From positions 1 through 64,000 of the forward strand of contig JAFGDS010000005.1 in NCBI GenBank assembly GCA_016931995.1: a DNA stretch of 64,000 nucleotides, given 5' to 3'. Under the pieces are notes generated by a model that saw nothing but the letters and a program-made list of their open reading frames with translations, was not told where the DNA came from and ran no database searches. The stretch comes from Pirellulales bacterium. Its GTDB lineage: Bacteria; Planctomycetota; Planctomycetia; Pirellulales; Thermoguttaceae. The position numbers and the translations under genes were made by a program. Of the stretch, positions 61,286 through 64,000 are shown piece by piece (within the stretch, counting starts at the first letter, position 1; each line of letters begins with the position of its first letter).

Positions 61286-64000
61286 CTACCGCGCGGGGAC
61301 TGGCGGGTTCCAGGGCGCGTCGGGCGGAGGGAGGGGGGGCAGGCGGTCGAGGAGGAAGCCGATATCGGCGCCGTCGGCGGCGGTGCCGCGGGCCCAGTTT
61401 TCCACCGAATCGCTCAGGACGTAGTCGGAGGGCATCTGGTCGCTGGTGGGCCGGCCGGCCTCGGGCAGGCGGCGGAAGTCCACGCGTTCCCAACGCGAAT
61501 AGCCCTCGTGTTCCGGCGCCCAGCGGGTTTGCCACGTCTCGAACTCGACGGTCTGACGCGGCTCGGCGCTCTCGACGTCCTCGAACGTCCAGAAGACGAA
61601 GAAGCCGTGATAAAGGTTGCGGTCCCCGCTCCAATGAAACGACACTTCGTCGCGCAGGGCGTCGCGCCGGCCCGTCTGCTCGATGAGCGAGGCGTCGGGC
61701 TGGGCGATCACGATGGTGTCGGCGCAGTCGACATAAAGGGGCAATTGGTAGCGGGCCTGGCGGCTGCCGTCCAAGCGGCACAATCCGCGCGCGACCGCGG
61801 CCGTGAGGTGCTTGAGGCTCAACTGGATGGTCTCGCCGGACGGCGGCGTTTGGTCGCCCCCGCGAGCCCAAAGGAGCCGTTCGCCGGTGGAGAGCAACCC
61901 GTTGGTCCAGGTCAGATGCACCGGCTGAAGCGGATCCGTATCGACCACGACGGCATCACCCCGGACAATGCAGTCGACCAGGTCGATCCTGGCGGCCGGG
62001 CCGGCCGTTGCCGCGGCAGCCAGCCCGGCGACGGCGCCGCCCGCCGGGGCGCGAACGCGGAGAAAAGACGTTTGCCGCGGGTAGGCGTCGCGGATGGTGA
62101 GCGAGCACTTTTCCAGGTGCAGCGACTCGCCCCGGCCGAGTTCCAGCAACGTCCAATGGTCGGCGGGCACGCCGCGAGGGATATCCAGCTCGAAGGCGAC
62201 GTTGACCAGGCTCAGCTCGCTGCCCGTCAACGCGAGCATCGCGCGCGGGCACTTCACCGGATCCGGTTCGTCGGGCTGAAACACGACCACGGGGCGAAAC
62301 CCTTGGGCGCCGCGGATGGTCAGCTTGGCGTTGGGGAGGGTCGTCGGTTTTTCGACGCGGTGGCCGCTGTAGCGGAGTTCGACGACGTCGCCTGGCGCGG
62401 CCGCGCCGAGCGCCGCGGCCAGACTCGGGAAGTGGCGACTTCCTCCGCGGGGAGCGCCCACAATGAGCACGCCGGTGGACGGGCCCGTCGGCGCCGCCTC
62501 GTCCGGCAGCGGCGCCGGGGGCAGCGCCAACGCCGACATCGCCGAGCCCAACGCGTCGGCATCGAGCGGCATGGGCCACACCGAGTCGTAGTCCAACGGC
62601 GAGAGAAGGCTGGATTGGCTTGGGCTGTTGCCGCCGACCGCGCCGGGCAAATCGCCAGGCGAGATGGCCGCGGGCGGCGTTGCCGGGCTCGGAGGATCGA
62701 CCGCCGGGGCTGCCCCGTTGGCCGTCCCCTTTGGCGGCTCCGCGACGGCCGGGTTGGGCACGGCCGGCGCCGCGGGCTGCGCGACGGTCGAGTCGCCAGG
62801 CGGCTTCACGGACTTCGCCGGCTCGGCGTCGGCCGCGCGATGCGCGGCCGGCTGCTTTGCCGGCGCGGCCAGCGCCGCGGGCTGCTCGCCTGGCGGCGCG
62901 GGCGCGGACCAAAGGAAATCCAAAAGCAGGACGATGCCCAGCAGGGCCGCCACGGACGCCATCCACGGAAGGTGCGGCTGGAGGAAGGACGCGCGCGGGC
63001 GCGCCGGCGCCGTCCAGACGTATCGGGCGGGGCCCACCTGGCGGAGCCCCAACTGGCTGGCCAGGTTTTGAAGCCGCTCGACGAGCTCCCCTGGCGTTTG
63101 GAAGCGGTCGGCCGGATTTTTAGCCAGCATTTTCTGAAGGATCGGGATCACCTCGACCGGCAGTTCGGGTCGGAGACGCCGCACGTCAGGCGGCTCGTCC
63201 CCTTGATGCTGGAGCAGCTTTTGCAGCACCGTCCCTTCCGGAAACGGCGGCTGGCCGACCAGCATGTAGAAGAACGTGCAGCCCAGCGAGTAGATATCGC
63301 TACGGACGTCGGCGCCGCGGGGATCCCGCGCCTGCTCGGGCGAAATGTAGTCGAACGTGCCCAGCGTCACCCCGCTGGCCGTCAGATCGCTGCTTCCGTT
63401 GTTCTCGTCGCGGACCCGCGCCAAACCCAGGTCGATCACCTTGGCGCGGCCGTCTTTCGTGACGAGGACGTTCGACGGCTTGATGTCGCGATGAACGACG
63501 TTGCGGCTGGCGGCATGGGCCAGCGCGTCGGCCACCTGGAGCGTGTAGACGATCGCCTCGCCCAACGGCAAGGGGCCGCGTTGCTCGACCAGCTTCCGGA
63601 TGGTTGTCCCCTCGACAAACTCGAAGACGAGGTACGAGAGCCCGTTGTCCTCGCCCATGCCGTATACCCGGGCGAAGCTCTCGTGGTCCAGCCGGGCGGC
63701 GGAGCGGGCTTCGTTGCGGAATCGCTGGAGCGTTTCGGCGTCGGCGGTTTGTTCCCACGCAAGGACCTTCAGCGCCACGATCCGCGAAAGCTGCGGATCC
63801 AAGGCGCGGTACACGTGGCCCATCCCCCCGCCACCGACGTACTCCACCACCTCATAGGGGCCCAGCCGCTCGCCCGGAGAAAACGGCCCGCGCTCGGCCT
63901 CGATGTCGAGGCATCCGGGGGGCGCGACGGGCGGCCGGTTCGAGATGATCGTTTCCTGGTCGTCGCGGAGCGGGAAGTGCCCATCCAGCCCCAGACTGGC
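61286..64000 (-). CDS. Ser/Thr protein kinase with beta-helix-like C-terminal domain (partial)
   Basis: The gene enters from the right edge, so its N-terminus is missing; the frame is open to the last base and the first Met at 63850 is internal. Kinase landmarks: GGGGMGHVYRA, RIVALKVLAW (the VAIK-like Lys), NVVHRDIKPSNVLV, KVIDLGLARV and GTFDYISPEQARDP. One TM helix (MASVAALLGIVLLLDFLW) lies about 300 residues downstream. After an Ala/Pro-rich linker, the C-terminal 400 residues (LIVGAPRGGSRHFPSLAAAL, HRVEKPTTLPNAKLTIRGAQ, DIPRGVPADHWTLLELGRGE) look like a right-handed parallel beta-helix. The kinase motifs are otherwise typical and the protein should be active; target and ligand are unknown. 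Confidence 0.87.
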   Translation of the reverse strand, partial: ASLGLDGHFPLRDDQETIISNRPPVAPPGCLDIEAERGPFSPGERLGPYEVVEYVGGGGMGHVYRALDPQLSRIVALKVLAWEQTADAETLQRFRNEARSAARLDHESFARVYGMGEDNGLSYLVFEFVEGTTIRKLVEQRGPLPLGEAIVYTLQVADALAHAASRNVVHRDIKPSNVLVTKDGRAKVIDLGLARVRDENNGSSDLTASGVTLGTFDYISPEQARDPRGADVRSDIYSLGCTFFYMLVGQPPFPEGTVLQKLLQHQGDEPPDVRRLRPELPVEVIPILQKMLAKNPADRFQTPGELVERLQNLASQLGLRQVGPARYVWTAPARPRASFLQPHLPWMASVAALLGIVLLLDFLWSAPAPPGEQPAALAAPAKQPAAHRAADAEPAKSVKPPGDSTVAQPAAPAVPNPAVAEPPKGTANGAAPAVDPPSPATPPAAISPGDLPGAVGGNSPSQSSLLSPLDYDSVWPMPLDADALGSAMSALALPPAPLPDEAAPTGPSTGVLIVGAPRGGSRHFPSLAAALGAAAPGDVVELRYSGHRVEKPTTLPNAKLTIRGAQGFRPVVVFQPDEPDPVKCPRAMLALTGSELSLVNVAFELDIPRGVPADHWTLLELGRGESLHLEKCSLTIRDAYPRQTSFLRVRAPAGGAVAGLAAAATAGPAARIDLVDCIVRGDAVVVDTDPLQPVHLTWTNGLLSTGERLLWARGGDQTPPSGETIQLSLKHLTAAVARGLCRLDGSRQARYQLPLYVDCADTIVIAQPDASLIEQTGRRDALRDEVSFHWSGDRNLYHGFFVFWTFEDVESAEPRQTVEFETWQTRWAPEHEGYSRWERVDFRRLPEAGRPTSDQMPSDYVLSDSVENWARGTAADGADIGFLLDRLPPLPPPDAPWNPPVPAR

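Overview
The window is GC-rich, gene-dense bacterial DNA whose content points to a planctomycete, most likely of the Pirellulales or a close relative. The pointers are beta-barrel proteins with cysteine-rich N-termini, a SUMF1-like protein, Tat-signal Gfo/Idh/MocA and sugar-isomerase-like proteins, a DUF4838 protein, an MJ0042 zinc-ribbon protein, a PEP-CTERM protein, and kinases of the PknB and kinase-nSTAND1 types. The lineage is inferred from protein style only; there is no rRNA, tRNA or CRISPR array in the window.

Layout. 0.2-5 kb: rpiB, a GNAT-like protein and the glycine-cleavage genes gcvT-gcvH-gcvPA, with no gcvPB beside them. 5-13 kb: three tandem porin paralogues, convergent with a large secreted glycosidase-like protein. 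13-17.5 kb: two tandem signal peptidase I paralogues, both with zinc-ribbon and beta-sandwich insertions, then an LptB-type ATPase. 17.5-20 kb: a repeat-rich stretch with a DMT permease and a decayed low-GC gene. 20-25 kb: apbE-wrbA, a SUMF1-like protein and a Tat-exported oxidoreductase. 24.7-27.6 kb: a zinc/manganese-type ABC importer operon headed by a small ribbon-helix-helix plus zinc-ribbon protein. 27.8-38.6 kb: sugar isomerase, radical SAM protein, PEP-CTERM protein, NCS1 permease, GT39-like transferase, AsmA-like protein and a small planctomycete protein. 38.8-51 kb: a 1,987-residue hybrid signalling protein, a DUF4838 protein, and a kinase-nSTAND1 gene that collides with a tolC-type gene. 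51-58.6 kb: FetA/FetB-like transporter and a MacA-MacB-MacB-TolC efflux operon. 58.6-64 kb: MJ0042 membrane protein, a small lipoprotein and a kinase with a beta-helix-like ectodomain that leaves the window.

The transport and envelope genes form coherent units: the importer operon has ATGA overlaps and a tandem heptad upstream, the efflux operon carries its own outer-membrane component, and the two signal peptidases adjoin an LptB-type ATPase.

Intergenic DNA is unusually crowded with short palindromic repeats. At least eight families can be told apart by eye; some copies supply stop codons, abut ribosome-binding sites or encode protein ends. The most notable single observation is near 49.85 kb, where two convergent genes both lose their expected 3' portions at one point.
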